DNA from: Acinetobacter geminorum
Lineage (GTDB): Bacteria > Pseudomonadota > Gammaproteobacteria > Pseudomonadales > Moraxellaceae
Direction: 5' to 3'
NCBI RefSeq assembly: GCF_013009345.1
Contig: NZ_JABELE010000008.1
Coordinates: forward strand, 124,001-188,000
Length of the DNA: 64,000 nucleotides
How positions within the stretch are numbered: the first letter of the stretch is position 1; every line of letters begins with the position of its first letter. Below the pieces are notes generated by a model. That model did not search any database, was not told where the DNA came from, and worked only from the letters and a program-made list of their open reading frames with translations. The translations under genes were made by a program, and so were the position numbers. Below are positions 25,286 through 34,712 of this stretch, one piece after another.

Positions 25286-27661
25286 CTACATTTTAGCTTG
25301 TGGACGGTTAGCCAAAGCTTGTCCCCACCCAATCGCAATTGCACGTAAAATTTCTTCGGCAGTTGCCGGAGCATTGAGTACGAGCGGTGCATTTTCTGGA
25401 ATAGCCGCCTGTACAGCCTGACGAATTGCAGAGAAAACAGATAATGCCAACATAAATGGGGGTTCACCTACAGCTTTGGAGCGATAGATGGTATCTGCCT
25501 GATTTTGGTTATCAAACAGTTTGACATTAAAAATATGCGGAATATCAAAACTGGTCGGGATTTTGTACGTTGAAGGCGCATGGGTAAATAAGCGTCCTGC
25601 GTGCAGTCCTTGAGGCTGCCAATACAACTCTTCTGTCGTGAGCCACCCCATCCCTTGGACAAAACCACCTTCAATTTGTCCAATATCAATTGCAGGGTTA
25701 ATTGACCGTCCAACATCATGCAAAATGTCAGCACGTAATACTTTCATTTCTCCAGTTAAAGTGTCTATTGCGACCTCACTGACCGCTGCCCCATAAGCAT
25801 AATAGAAAAATGGGCGCCCTAAGTGGTTGACCTGATCATAGTGAATTTCTGGCGTTTTATAAAAACCACTGTCCCATAATTGCACACGTGCCATATATGC
25901 TCGTTGAACCAAGTCAGGAAATGTCCATGAATGGCCATTCGCTGTTGAAACCATACTATCTTCAAACTGGACTTGCTCTGCGTCACTATCACTTATGTCT
26001 GCTGCAAGTTTTGCCAGACGCTCACGAATCTTAATACAAGCATTTTGAACAGCTTTACCGTTTAGATCTGCTCCACTCGATGCTGCAGTTGCCGAAGTAT
26101 TTGGCACCCGAGAAGTGTCTGTTGCAATTAAACGAACACTATCGATGGGTAAACCCAACTCATGTGCAGCAACCTGCCGTACTTTGGTATATAACCCCTG
26201 TCCCATTTCTGTACCACCGTGCGTAATCGCAACAGTGCCATCCATGTACACATAGACTAGTGCACCTGCCTGATTGTAATGCACGGCGTTAAACGAAATA
26301 CCAAACATTAATGGGGTTAACGCAATACCACGCTTAATGATGTTATTGCTCTGATTAAAGGCATGAATGCTCTGTTTACGTTTCGCGTAATCGCTACTTT
26401 GCAATAATTCGGCCACCAGTCGAGGAGCAACATTATCACGAACTTCTGCCCCATAATGCATGCGATCACGTCCGGCGCCAGGCTGCTCAGCAAAGAAATT
26501 ACGCTGTCGAATTTCAACAGGATCACAACCTAAATAACGAGCAATGTCATCAATAATATTTTCAATGACAAACATGCCTTGCGGTCCACCAAAACCACGG
26601 TATGCCGTATTGGAGACAGTATTAGTTTTACAACGTAAGTTACGTAGCTCAACCGCATTTAAATAATAAGCGTTGCCAATATGACAAATCGCACGTTCAT
26701 TCACTGGCCCAGAAAGATCAGCCGAAAAACCGCAATTTGAAGCCAATTGAACCTTCAAGCCTTGCAAAACACCACTGTCATCAAAAGCCACAGACCACTC
26801 ATAAGCAAAACCGTGACGTTTGCCTGTAGCACTCATGTCGTCATCTCGATCTAAGCGTAATTTACACGGACGGCCCGTTTTTTGTGCTGCCAAAGATGCA
26901 ATGCATGCCCACTGTGCCGACTGTGACTCTTTACCACCAAAACCACCACCCATACGACGACTTTCCACACTGACCTGATGCATATTCATGCCTAATGCAT
27001 GACAAATCAGTAACTGCATTTCTGTTGGATGTTGTGTCGAGCAATAAACTTTTAAGCTCTGATTTTCTTGTGGAATCGCATAGGAAATTTGCCCTTCAAG
27101 ATAGAAATGCTCTTGCCCGCCCAGTTCAATAGAACCTGATAGTAGATGTGCTGCGTTTTGAAATGCCTGCTCAACTTCACCATGGCTAAATTCTACAGGC
27201 GGTAAAACCCACGATTCTTTTTCAATCGCATCTTGAATGGTTAAAATCGGAGTTTCAGGTACATACTCAATTTTTGCTAAACGGACTGCCTGACGAGCTT
27301 GCTGATAACTCTCGGCAACAACCACAAACAAGGCTTGTCCATAAAACTCAACCTGCTCTTCGGCAAAAATCGGGTCATCTTTAACAATCGGCCCCCAATT
27401 ATTTTCAACCTCGATATCTTTTGCCGAAAAAACTGCATAAACACCCTCAGCCTGACGTACGGCATCCAAATCAAACTTACTGATTTTGCCTTTGGCACAA
27501 CTTGAAAATCCCACTGCCAGATGCATCGTATTTTCAAGCTCGGGTAAATCATCAATATAAGTTGCCTGTCCAGTCACATGTAAATGCGCACTTTCATGTG
27601 GAATCGAGTCGCCTGCTTTAGCCGATTTTTTAGAAACACTGAAGTCAATCGTTTGATTCAT
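25286..27661 (-). CDS. xdhB: xanthine dehydrogenase, molybdopterin-binding large subunit
   Basis: A 791-residue molybdenum hydroxylase subunit that oxidises hypoxanthine and xanthine to urate. Family segments include GRMGGGFGGKESQ, AYRGFGGPQGM (contains the Arg that positions substrate), ATAASSGADLNGKA and the C-terminal SKAVGEPPFMLALSVF with the catalytic Glu. The ATG chosen gives MNQTIDFSVSKK and lies one base from the xdhA stop, so the two are tightly coupled. An upstream in-frame start would overlap xdhA. Confidence 0.94.
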   Translation of the reverse strand: MNQTIDFSVSKKSAKAGDSIPHESAHLHVTGQATYIDDLPELENTMHLAVGFSSCAKGKISKFDLDAVRQAEGVYAVFSAKDIEVENNWGPIVKDDPIFAEEQVEFYGQALFVVVAESYQQARQAVRLAKIEYVPETPILTIQDAIEKESWVLPPVEFSHGEVEQAFQNAAHLLSGSIELGGQEHFYLEGQISYAIPQENQSLKVYCSTQHPTEMQLLICHALGMNMHQVSVESRRMGGGFGGKESQSAQWACIASLAAQKTGRPCKLRLDRDDDMSATGKRHGFAYEWSVAFDDSGVLQGLKVQLASNCGFSADLSGPVNERAICHIGNAYYLNAVELRNLRCKTNTVSNTAYRGFGGPQGMFVIENIIDDIARYLGCDPVEIRQRNFFAEQPGAGRDRMHYGAEVRDNVAPRLVAELLQSSDYAKRKQSIHAFNQSNNIIKRGIALTPLMFGISFNAVHYNQAGALVYVYMDGTVAITHGGTEMGQGLYTKVRQVAAHELGLPIDSVRLIATDTSRVPNTSATAASSGADLNGKAVQNACIKIRERLAKLAADISDSDAEQVQFEDSMVSTANGHSWTFPDLVQRAYMARVQLWDSGFYKTPEIHYDQVNHLGRPFFYYAYGAAVSEVAIDTLTGEMKVLRADILHDVGRSINPAIDIGQIEGGFVQGMGWLTTEELYWQPQGLHAGRLFTHAPSTYKIPTSFDIPHIFNVKLFDNQNQADTIYRSKAVGEPPFMLALSVFSAIRQAVQAAIPENAPLVLNAPATAEEILRAIAIGWGQALANRPQAKM

Positions 27662-27662
27662 G

Positions 27663-29162
27663 TTAGATCTCCACCACAGCAATCAAGTCAGTCACACGTG
27701 TGATCGTTTGAAACAGGATTTTTTCTACATAAAACCGCTGTAAACAGTTTTTTGCGACTTGTAAACGATATGCCGAGCTAGCGCGTCCATCATCTAAAGG
27801 CTGATAGTCTTTCGACAAGGCCTCTTTTGCCTGAACGATCAATTCTGCTGTAATTTGCTGGCCTTCCAATATGGCTTCTGCATATTTTGCACGTTTGGGA
27901 ATAGCTGCCATGCCACCAAAAGCAACTCTTACATTGTGAGCGACATCATAATGATCTAACTCGCATGAAATGGCCGCACATACCGCAGAAATATCTTGCT
28001 CAAAACGTTTAGCAATTTTATAGCTGGCAAATTTAAAACTCGTCTGCCCTTCACGAAGCGGAACAATAATCGCCTCAACAAACTCACCAAGTTGTAATGC
28101 TGTTTTTTGATAATCTATATAAAAGTTTTCCAAAGCAATTTCACGAGTCTGTTCACCTGCTCGCAAAATCAATCGTGTACCTAGCGTAATTAATGCTGGC
28201 ATTGAGTCACCAATAGGCGAACCATTGGCAATATTTCCACCTAGCGTTCCTGCATTTTTAATAGGCATGGAAGCAAAACGGCGCTGTAATTCTTGAAAGT
28301 CAGGATAAAAATCTGAAATTTTGATGAGTGCATCACTCAAGCTTACATTTGACCCAATCGTTAAAGCATGATCTGTGACTACAATTTTTTTGAGTTCTTC
28401 AACCTGACCGATATAAAGCATATCTCCTAAATTACGGCCTTGCTTTGTGACCCACAAACCAACATCTGTGCTACCAGCAACAATACGTGCCTGCGGCAAC
28501 TGTGACCGTAAAGCGGCAAAATCCTGCAAAGTCTTTGGTGCAAAAAATTGCTGTCCATGATCATTCAAATGCAATGCAGGTAATGCTTTGATCTCTTTTA
28601 ATACTTCAATTACTTTTTGACGTTTTAATAAAATACGTGGATAGTCATATGCTTTTTGTGCCGCATCAAAAATAGGGCGATAGCCTGTACAGCGGCACAA
28701 ATTTCCAGAAAGATAATTACTGACTTGATCTTTGCTTGGACAGTGTTGTTCATTTTCATACATTGTCCATAACGACATGATAAAACCGGGAGTACAAAAC
28801 CCGCATTGTGAACCATGCATATCGACCATCGCCTGTTGAACCGGATGAAGTGCCCCATCCTTTTTAGGCAATAATGTATGAAGATCTTCTACTGTAAATA
28901 AAGCCTTACCATCTAAAGTCGGTAAAAACTGAATACACGCATTCACACTTCGTAATTGCAAACTGTCATTGACCAACTCACCAATCACGACTGTACATGC
29001 ACCACAATCGCCCTCAGCACAGCCCTCTTTTGTGCCGGTCTGCCTAGTCTTACCAGTTTGGGTATATTCTCGCAGAAATTGTAAAACTGTCATTGTGGGT
29101 GTTACATTTTCAACTTGCTGCTGGCTACCACGGAAAAAGAAGGTGATTGGACGTTCTGACAT
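27663..29162 (-). CDS. xdhA: xanthine dehydrogenase, iron-sulfur/FAD small subunit
   Basis: A 499-residue subunit. The N-terminal half has two [2Fe-2S] sites: GCAEGDCGAC with a further Cys in NACIQFLP, and CGFCTPG with LCRCTG. The C-terminal half (about 190-490) is an FAD domain with TDVGLWVTKQ and the GGNIANGSPIGD motif. Together with XdhB it passes electrons from molybdenum to NAD+. It is the first gene of xdhABC. About 255 bases separate it from folE, with no operator I can name. Confidence 0.94.
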   Translation of the reverse strand: MSERPITFFFRGSQQQVENVTPTMTVLQFLREYTQTGKTRQTGTKEGCAEGDCGACTVVIGELVNDSLQLRSVNACIQFLPTLDGKALFTVEDLHTLLPKKDGALHPVQQAMVDMHGSQCGFCTPGFIMSLWTMYENEQHCPSKDQVSNYLSGNLCRCTGYRPIFDAAQKAYDYPRILLKRQKVIEVLKEIKALPALHLNDHGQQFFAPKTLQDFAALRSQLPQARIVAGSTDVGLWVTKQGRNLGDMLYIGQVEELKKIVVTDHALTIGSNVSLSDALIKISDFYPDFQELQRRFASMPIKNAGTLGGNIANGSPIGDSMPALITLGTRLILRAGEQTREIALENFYIDYQKTALQLGEFVEAIIVPLREGQTSFKFASYKIAKRFEQDISAVCAAISCELDHYDVAHNVRVAFGGMAAIPKRAKYAEAILEGQQITAELIVQAKEALSKDYQPLDDGRASSAYRLQVAKNCLQRFYVEKILFQTITRVTDLIAVVEI

Positions 29163-29417
29163 GTTTTATCCTTATGCTCTATAACACTGCATCTGTGCAA
29201 ATATGATGCCACTAGGCGATCATTTAGAACCTACCAACATTAAATACACATTTGACGTTCAAACTCTTGACTATTAACGATAAAAAACATGAAATTTATT
29301 CATCTTTTATTAAGCACGCATAAAACCAGAATAAATATAGTGCGAGGAGTTATGAACATCAGGTCATGTTTCTGATACAATGCCGAGCTTGTCTAATAGA
29401 GTAAACTTATACGTCTT

Positions 29418-29972
29418 ATGTCAATGCAGCAATCGTACGCAAATATCCTGACTGCCGTCGGTGAAGATCTTGATCGTCCCGGCCTTAAAGATACGCCTGT
29501 GCGTGCGGCTAAAGCTTTTTCATATTTAACTTCTGGCTATAGTAAAACTTTAGAAGAAGTCACCAATAATGCTGTTTTCCCATCAGATAACCATGAAATG
29601 GTATTGGTGAAGAATATTGAATTCTATTCGCTTTGCGAACATCATCTCCTCCCATTCTACGGCCGTGTTCATGTAGCCTATTTACCGGAAGGCAAAGTTC
29701 TTGGTCTATCTAAATTTGCACGTATTACTGAGATGTTTGCTCGCCGTTTGCAAATTCAGGAAAATCTGACTCAACAAATCGCAGAAGCCGTTGCTGAAGT
29801 GACTGGCGCTCGTGGTGTTGCTGTAGTTATCGATTCAGCACATATGTGTATGATGATGCGTGGTGTAGGTAAACAAGAATCTACAACTCGTACAGTTTCA
29901 TTTGTCGGCGATTTTAAAACTGATAAAGAAGCACGCCGTGAATTTTTAAGCGCAGTACCAGAAAGTTATTAA
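29418..29972 (+). CDS. folE: GTP cyclohydrolase I
   Basis: A 184-residue GTP cyclohydrolase I, the first enzyme of folate synthesis, converting GTP to dihydroneopterin triphosphate. Zinc ligands are in SLCEHHLLPF (Cys, His) and AHMCMMMRG (Cys). The GKVLGLSKFARI signature is also present. A terminator follows. In Acinetobacter of the baumannii group this gene is the usual upstream neighbour of the ADC beta-lactamase. Confidence 0.95.
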   Translation: MSMQQSYANILTAVGEDLDRPGLKDTPVRAAKAFSYLTSGYSKTLEEVTNNAVFPSDNHEMVLVKNIEFYSLCEHHLLPFYGRVHVAYLPEGKVLGLSKFARITEMFARRLQIQENLTQQIAEAVAEVTGARGVAVVIDSAHMCMMMRGVGKQESTTRTVSFVGDFKTDKEARREFLSAVPESY

Positions 29973-29993
29973 TCTGGTTTTAATGCAAAAATA

Positions 29994-30020
29994 AGAGCCC
30001 GACGACGTTGGGCTTTTTTA
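29994..30020 (+). terminator. folE terminator
   Basis: The stem AGCCCGAC/GTTGGGCT is followed by six T. Confidence 0.85.
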
Positions 30021-30122
30021 TATCTAGTTAAAGCACTTAATCTATAAAACATAACAATTAAATTAAGTGATTTTTGTTATAAAAGTACGCATCTTTCTTT
30101 TTAAATAATTTATGAGTTCATC

Positions 30123-31274
30123 ATGCGATTTAAAAAAATTTCTTGCCTACTTTTACCGCCTCTTTTTATTTTTAGTACCTCAATTTATGCGGGAAACACC
30201 CCCAAAGAACAAGAAGTTAAAAAACTGATAGATCAAAATTTTAAGCCTTTATTAGATAAATATGATGTGCCTGGTATGGCCGTGGGGGTCATTCAAAATA
30301 ATAAAAAATATGAAATATATTATGGCCTACAATCTGTTCAGGATAAAAAAGCCGTAAATAGCAGTACCATTTTTGAACTAGGTTCGGTCAGTAAATTATT
30401 TACCGCTACAGCTGGTGGATATGCAAAAGCAAAAGGAAAAATCTCTTTTAATGACACACCCGGAAAATATTGGAAAGAACTAAAAAACACACCGATTGAC
30501 CAAGTTAATCTTCTTCAACTTGCGACGTATACAAGTGGCAACCTTGCTTTGCAATTTCCAGATGAAGTTCAAACAGACCAACAAGTTTTAACTTTTTTCA
30601 AAGATTGGAAAACTAAAAACGCAATCGGTGAATACAGACAATATTCAAATCCAAGTATTGGCTTATTTGGAAAAGTTGTGGCTTTGTCTATGAATAAACC
30701 TTTTGACCAAGTCTTAGAAAAAACAATTTTTCCACCTCTCCATTTAAAAAATAGCTATGTAAACGTACCTAAAACTCAAATGCAAAATTATGCATATGGC
30801 TATAATCAAGAAAATCAGCCGATCCGAGTTAACCCTGGCCCGCTAGATGCCCCTGCGTACGGCGTTAAATCGACACTACCAGATATGCTGACTTTTATTA
30901 ATGCCAACCTCAACCCACAGAAATATCCGAAAGATATTCAACATGCAATTAATGAAACACATCAAGGTTTCTATCAAGTCGGTACGATGTATCAAGCATT
31001 GGGTTGGGAAGAATTTTCTTATCCAGCGCCTTTACAAACTTTATTAGACAGTAATTCAGAGCAAATCGTGATGAAGCCTAATAAAGTGACTGCCATTTCC
31101 AAAGAACCTTCAGTTAAGATGTTCCACAAAACTGGCTCAACAAATGGCTTTGGATCTTATGTGGTGTTTATTCCAAAAGAAAATATTGGTTTAGTCATGT
31201 TAACCAATAAACGTATTCCAAATGAAGAACGCATTAAGGCAGCGTATGCAGTATTAAATGCAATAAAGAAATAA
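30123..31274 (+). CDS. blaADC: class C beta-lactamase, ADC family (Acinetobacter-derived cephalosporinase)
   Basis: A 383-residue periplasmic serine beta-lactamase with a Sec signal peptide ending at YAG (about 23). The active-site motifs are SVSK (catalytic Ser88 of the precursor), YSN (Tyr174) and KTG near residue 336. The sequence runs colinear with ADC enzymes over its full length. It should hydrolyse penicillins and early cephalosporins. No ISAba1 or other insertion lies between folE and this gene, so only the native, normally weak promoter is present. Compared with A. baumannii ADC as I remember it, there are scattered substitutions (for example KEQEVKKLIDQ, PPLHLKNSY, FHKTG), suggesting another species of the complex. 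Confidence 0.93.
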   Translation: MRFKKISCLLLPPLFIFSTSIYAGNTPKEQEVKKLIDQNFKPLLDKYDVPGMAVGVIQNNKKYEIYYGLQSVQDKKAVNSSTIFELGSVSKLFTATAGGYAKAKGKISFNDTPGKYWKELKNTPIDQVNLLQLATYTSGNLALQFPDEVQTDQQVLTFFKDWKTKNAIGEYRQYSNPSIGLFGKVVALSMNKPFDQVLEKTIFPPLHLKNSYVNVPKTQMQNYAYGYNQENQPIRVNPGPLDAPAYGVKSTLPDMLTFINANLNPQKYPKDIQHAINETHQGFYQVGTMYQALGWEEFSYPAPLQTLLDSNSEQIVMKPNKVTAISKEPSVKMFHKTGSTNGFGSYVVFIPKENIGLVMLTNKRIPNEERIKAAYAVLNAIKK

Positions 31275-31291
31275 TCGTCTTATCTAAAAAC

Positions 31292-31328
31292 AAAAAAGAG
31301 AAATGAATAAACTCATTTCTCTTTTTTT
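31292..31328. terminator. bidirectional terminator between blaADC and the Lnb-like gene
   Basis: A hairpin AAAGAGAAATGA/TCATTTCTCTTT has T-runs in both directions and lies between convergent stops. Confidence 0.85.
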
Positions 31329-31341
31329 ATACATTTATTCT

Positions 31342-33234
31342 TTAAAAGAACCAAACATATCCTAGACTTGATTTCATCCAGTCTTGTTGGTTTTGTTGTT
31401 CATAGTCCCAATTCAATCGAACAGCATTATTGCGATTAATCACATATTGCCACTGAGTATTTACTCTCAAATTCCATTGGTTTTGATCTTGCCAATAAGG
31501 CAATTCAATTTGCACCACAGAGTTGAAGCGCTCAAACCATTGATTCATACAACCTAAAGTTGGCCCCATTCCTACGCGCCACCCTTTATCTAGATTTGAA
31601 CCTGTTTGTACATAGGTTTGTACTTGTCCATAGCAAATATGCTTTCGCCCATAGTCTGCAAGACTGTAACCGACCTGAGCATTAAAGCTTGCTACGCCGT
31701 GTTGTTTGTCTTCACTAAAGTTTCCATCATTAATGGCTTCCTGACGCCAACTTAAGTTAAAACCCCAACTCAGCGGTGTTTTAAATGGTTGAATCGGGTT
31801 ATAAGAGTTCACTTCTAACAGATCAAGACGTTCTAGTTTTAAATGGTCATCTCGCCACTGTGCATTACCATTTAAAAATAGTAATTGGGTCCCTGCACGG
31901 TAGCCTCCTTGAGGATCTATTAAGTCATGATAGGCTTGCCGATGACCAAGTTCGATAAACTTATCGCCTTGAACCTCACCAGCTTTCACTGAAAGATTAC
32001 GCGCGTTATGACCTTGAGTCGGCTCCTTTGTTGGTCTTTTTGGTTCTTGACGTTGCTTATCTAAATCAATCTGACTTCTGAGTGCTAAAAGCTGACGTAA
32101 CTGCGGCTGAGCAATGCTTTCTTCAACTTTACGACCAATAAACTGTAGATATAAATCATCGTAAGCCATCTCGAGGATTTTAGCCTGATCCTGCTCAGTA
32201 AATGATTTTAAAATCTGAGAAGACTGCTGTATAGGCAGCATCGCAATTTGATGAGCCACCTTCGCCAGTGAGGGACCATGCTGATGAGCTTGGGACAATA
32301 ATTGGGTTTCTAAAGCAGGTCGATATACAGGAGCTTTCGTGAGTCCCTGCTGCTGCATCGATTTAATGGTTTCCATTGGAATAGATGCATAGGTGAATTT
32401 CTCTTGCAAGTTAGACTCAGGTTTTACTAAATCCACTAACCCTAACAATCGATAGGCACAGTTATCACTCACAAAATAATAAGGAAAGCTCACATGTTGC
32501 ATTTCCCAAATATGGCTTACTAAAAACCGAGTTTCTTCAGGTGATAGATTTAACTCATATTCCCACAAATCGCGGCTTTCAAAATCACCATACTCTTTTA
32601 CCTTACGATAATAAGGCATCAATGAATATTCGCCTGGATACTGCCCCGTTAAACCTTTCCATGCATATGACCAGTTGTCGTTGCCTGCCACAGTTGCTGC
32701 ATAGTTTACGGCGTAAGAGACAAGGTTTAACTGCTGTTGATCTTTTGGGTCCAAACGCAATAACGTATGACCAAACATTGAGCTAGGATTGCCCATAAAA
32801 TCGGTCGCATAAATTAAGGTCGCTTTATGAGGCTTAATCTGCCCAATCCAATTTTCAAATTCTGAACAATTTACTTGAGGCAATTCATTTTCTTGAATGC
32901 CGACTTTTTGCATGAGCCATTGACTACGTGCCGGAAACTTACAACGAATCGACTGATTATCTTGAGCAGGCATAAATAATGCTGAAATGTCAGCTTTCAG
33001 TTCTTCTTTTAAGTTATTTTTTCCATTTTCTGATAAGAAATAGCCAGAATAAGTAACCTCACTTTTCTGATTTTTATTGGCATACATCAGCCTTTGCCAT
33101 GTAATGTCTTGATCTAGATTTTGTTGTTCTGCAATTGACCAATATTTTTGAATAGATGGATTTATATCTGCTGAATAAGCAATATTCACTGCCAAAGAGG
33201 CAAAAACTAAAACAACTGACTTCATTAAGCTCAT
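31342..33234 (-). CDS. Lnb-like periplasmic domain (DUF4105) fused to a predicted outer-membrane barrel
   Basis: A protein of about 630 residues with a signal peptide ending near AYSA. Residues about 130-300 match the Lnb N-terminal/DUF4105 family: DFMGNPSSMFGHTLLRLDP with His156, and later YFVSDNCAYRLL with Cys259. In Bacteroides Lnb a Cys-His pair transfers an acyl chain to lipoprotein N-termini. Residues about 410-630 are rich in alternating polar/hydrophobic strands and end in VWFF, a C-terminal aromatic as in outer-membrane barrels. I infer an outer-membrane protein with a periplasmic papain-like domain; the substrate is unknown. Starts MSLMKS and MKS are both possible. It lies downstream of a DUF3015 gene, with a hairpin between. 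Confidence 0.7.
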   Translation of the reverse strand: MSLMKSVVLVFASLAVNIAYSADINPSIQKYWSIAEQQNLDQDITWQRLMYANKNQKSEVTYSGYFLSENGKNNLKEELKADISALFMPAQDNQSIRCKFPARSQWLMQKVGIQENELPQVNCSEFENWIGQIKPHKATLIYATDFMGNPSSMFGHTLLRLDPKDQQQLNLVSYAVNYAATVAGNDNWSYAWKGLTGQYPGEYSLMPYYRKVKEYGDFESRDLWEYELNLSPEETRFLVSHIWEMQHVSFPYYFVSDNCAYRLLGLVDLVKPESNLQEKFTYASIPMETIKSMQQQGLTKAPVYRPALETQLLSQAHQHGPSLAKVAHQIAMLPIQQSSQILKSFTEQDQAKILEMAYDDLYLQFIGRKVEESIAQPQLRQLLALRSQIDLDKQRQEPKRPTKEPTQGHNARNLSVKAGEVQGDKFIELGHRQAYHDLIDPQGGYRAGTQLLFLNGNAQWRDDHLKLERLDLLEVNSYNPIQPFKTPLSWGFNLSWRQEAINDGNFSEDKQHGVASFNAQVGYSLADYGRKHICYGQVQTYVQTGSNLDKGWRVGMGPTLGCMNQWFERFNSVVQIELPYWQDQNQWNLRVNTQWQYVINRNNAVRLNWDYEQQNQQDWMKSSLGYVWFF

Positions 33235-33256
33235 CAATTTTTATCATTAAATATAA

Positions 33257-33284
33257 GAAAAACCCTGCCATACGACAGGGTTTT
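33257..33284 (-). terminator. hairpin terminator between the DUF3015 and Lnb-like genes
   Basis: Read leftward, GAAAACCCTGTCG-TATGG-CAGGGTTTTTC forms a stem with five T. It sits between two genes in the same direction, so it may act as a partial terminator that lowers expression of the downstream gene. Confidence 0.65.
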
Positions 33285-33295
33285 CAGTTTCAAAC

Positions 33296-33766
33296 TTATA
33301 CGTAAGCTTTTAAAACGTCATCTTTAGCCATTACTGTTTGTAATGATGCTAAAACTTGAAGCGTATTTTGATTATTTGCAGAATAGATTTCACCAAAGTT
33401 TGCTTTTGAAACTTTAAAGAAACGATCTTTGTCTTGAGGTTTGATTTGCATTAACTCAGCAAGTACGTTCAGGCTTTCACCTTGGCCTACTGCCATATCA
33501 CGTGCTAAAGCTTCAGCATTTTCATTTGTGAATGTAACCACTTGCGCAGTTACTGTTCCGCCTTGACGGCAGCCTAAAGTACCAAAAGTAATCCCTAGTA
33601 ATTGGTTAGTAAAAATACCATTTGTTGTTGCAGCAAGAATTTTAGGCACCACTCCTTTTTGGCCAGCCCATACTTGCGTACCCACACCACAACCTACATC
33701 GTTATCAGCCATAGCAACACTTGAACCAGCTGCTAACAAAGCAGCTAAAGCTAATTTTTTTAACAT
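33296..33766 (-). CDS. DUF3015 family secreted protein
   Basis: A 156-residue protein with a clear signal peptide (MLKKLALAALLAAGSSVAMA). The mature part has the family features as I know them: DVGCGVGTQVWAGQKG near the start, a Gly-rich FGTLGCRQGG, and a helical C-terminus. Two Cys residues in the mature part could form a disulfide. GGAGA precedes the ATG. DUF3015 genes often lie beside DUF4105 genes in gammaproteobacteria, which suggests a shared envelope function. The biochemical role is unknown. Confidence 0.75.
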   Translation of the reverse strand: MLKKLALAALLAAGSSVAMADNDVGCGVGTQVWAGQKGVVPKILAATTNGIFTNQLLGITFGTLGCRQGGTVTAQVVTFTNENAEALARDMAVGQGESLNVLAELMQIKPQDKDRFFKVSKANFGEIYSANNQNTLQVLASLQTVMAKDDVLKAYV

Positions 33767-33911
33767 AGATGTATATCTCCAAAATCATTATTGATTGTTT
33801 CTTATGTATTGTTATGTGTAATTCTTATTACACGATATTAAAGATAGCGAGAAGGCTGTGATTTAGCAATTAAAAAATAAATAATATGATGAAAAGTGCT
33901 AACGAAAAAAT

Positions 33912-34706
33912 TTACCTTAGATTCCAGTTACCTTGATTATCTCGATGACCTAATATTTTAAGCACGAGAACCAAACTTAAAAGTAATAATAAATACCATG
34001 ACCCCAGTTTACCCCAACCTACCATGTGCCAAGCATCTACCTGACTTGGATAGAGCCAGATTTTATAAAAAGTACTAATATTTTCAGCAATCCAGATTAG
34101 AAAAGCGAGGGTAAATAATACAGGCAACATCGGGATTTTAAATTTATGCTCGTTGAGCTGAAAATAAAGCTTGGTCTTCCAAAAAATAAAAATACTGATC
34201 GCAAATAAAATATAGCGAATATCAGGTACAAAAAATTTACTCATAAAGTTTATATATGAGAAAAATGCGAGTAAAAGCATCGTTCCAAAACTTGGAAGTT
34301 TTTCAAAAGAAACCTTAAATAATCGGAGTGATCGCGCAAAAAAACTACCTACAGCCGAATACATAAAGCCTGCAAATAAAGGCACAGTTAAAATTTTAAA
34401 TACCGCAGGCTGAGGATATTGCCATGATGCGATCGCAGGATGCGTTAAAAATATTTCCATGACCATCGCCATGATATGAAATAAAGCAATAACTTTGGCT
34501 TCTGCCCATGATTCAAGTTTTAAATATAAAAGACAGATCTGAATCAGCACTGCATAGATGAGTAAATAATCATAACGATAAAAACCCATATATTCATGGC
34601 TTCCCATCGGCGCTGTTAAAGCAAAAGCAATTAAAAGTAGAATACCAAACAAGGCTGCCGAAACAGCCTTGCCGATAAAATGAATTGGTAAAGTGAGATG
34701 ACGCAC
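33912..34706 (-). CDS. DUF817 family integral membrane protein
   Basis: A 264-residue protein made of about eight hydrophobic helices. The segments RYDYLLIYAVLIQ, WAEAKVIALFHIMAMVMEIF and FAGFMYSAVGSFFARS fit the DUF817 pattern I know. Start is a GTG with AGGAT upstream overlapping the hemE stop region; the gap to hemE is six bases, so the two form an operon. No function is known for the family, and the hemE context does not settle it. Confidence 0.7.
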   Translation of the reverse strand: MRHLTLPIHFIGKAVSAALFGILLLIAFALTAPMGSHEYMGFYRYDYLLIYAVLIQICLLYLKLESWAEAKVIALFHIMAMVMEIFLTHPAIASWQYPQPAVFKILTVPLFAGFMYSAVGSFFARSLRLFKVSFEKLPSFGTMLLLAFFSYINFMSKFFVPDIRYILFAISIFIFWKTKLYFQLNEHKFKIPMLPVLFTLAFLIWIAENISTFYKIWLYPSQVDAWHMVGWGKLGSWYLLLLLSLVLVLKILGHRDNQGNWNLR

Positions 34707-34712
34707 AAAAAA

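Noticed and set aside
30034..30069. CACTTAAT/ATTAAGTG repeat upstream of blaADC as an operator
   Set aside because: Only eight AT-rich bases with a 20-base spacer; it could easily be chance and no regulator gene lies nearby.
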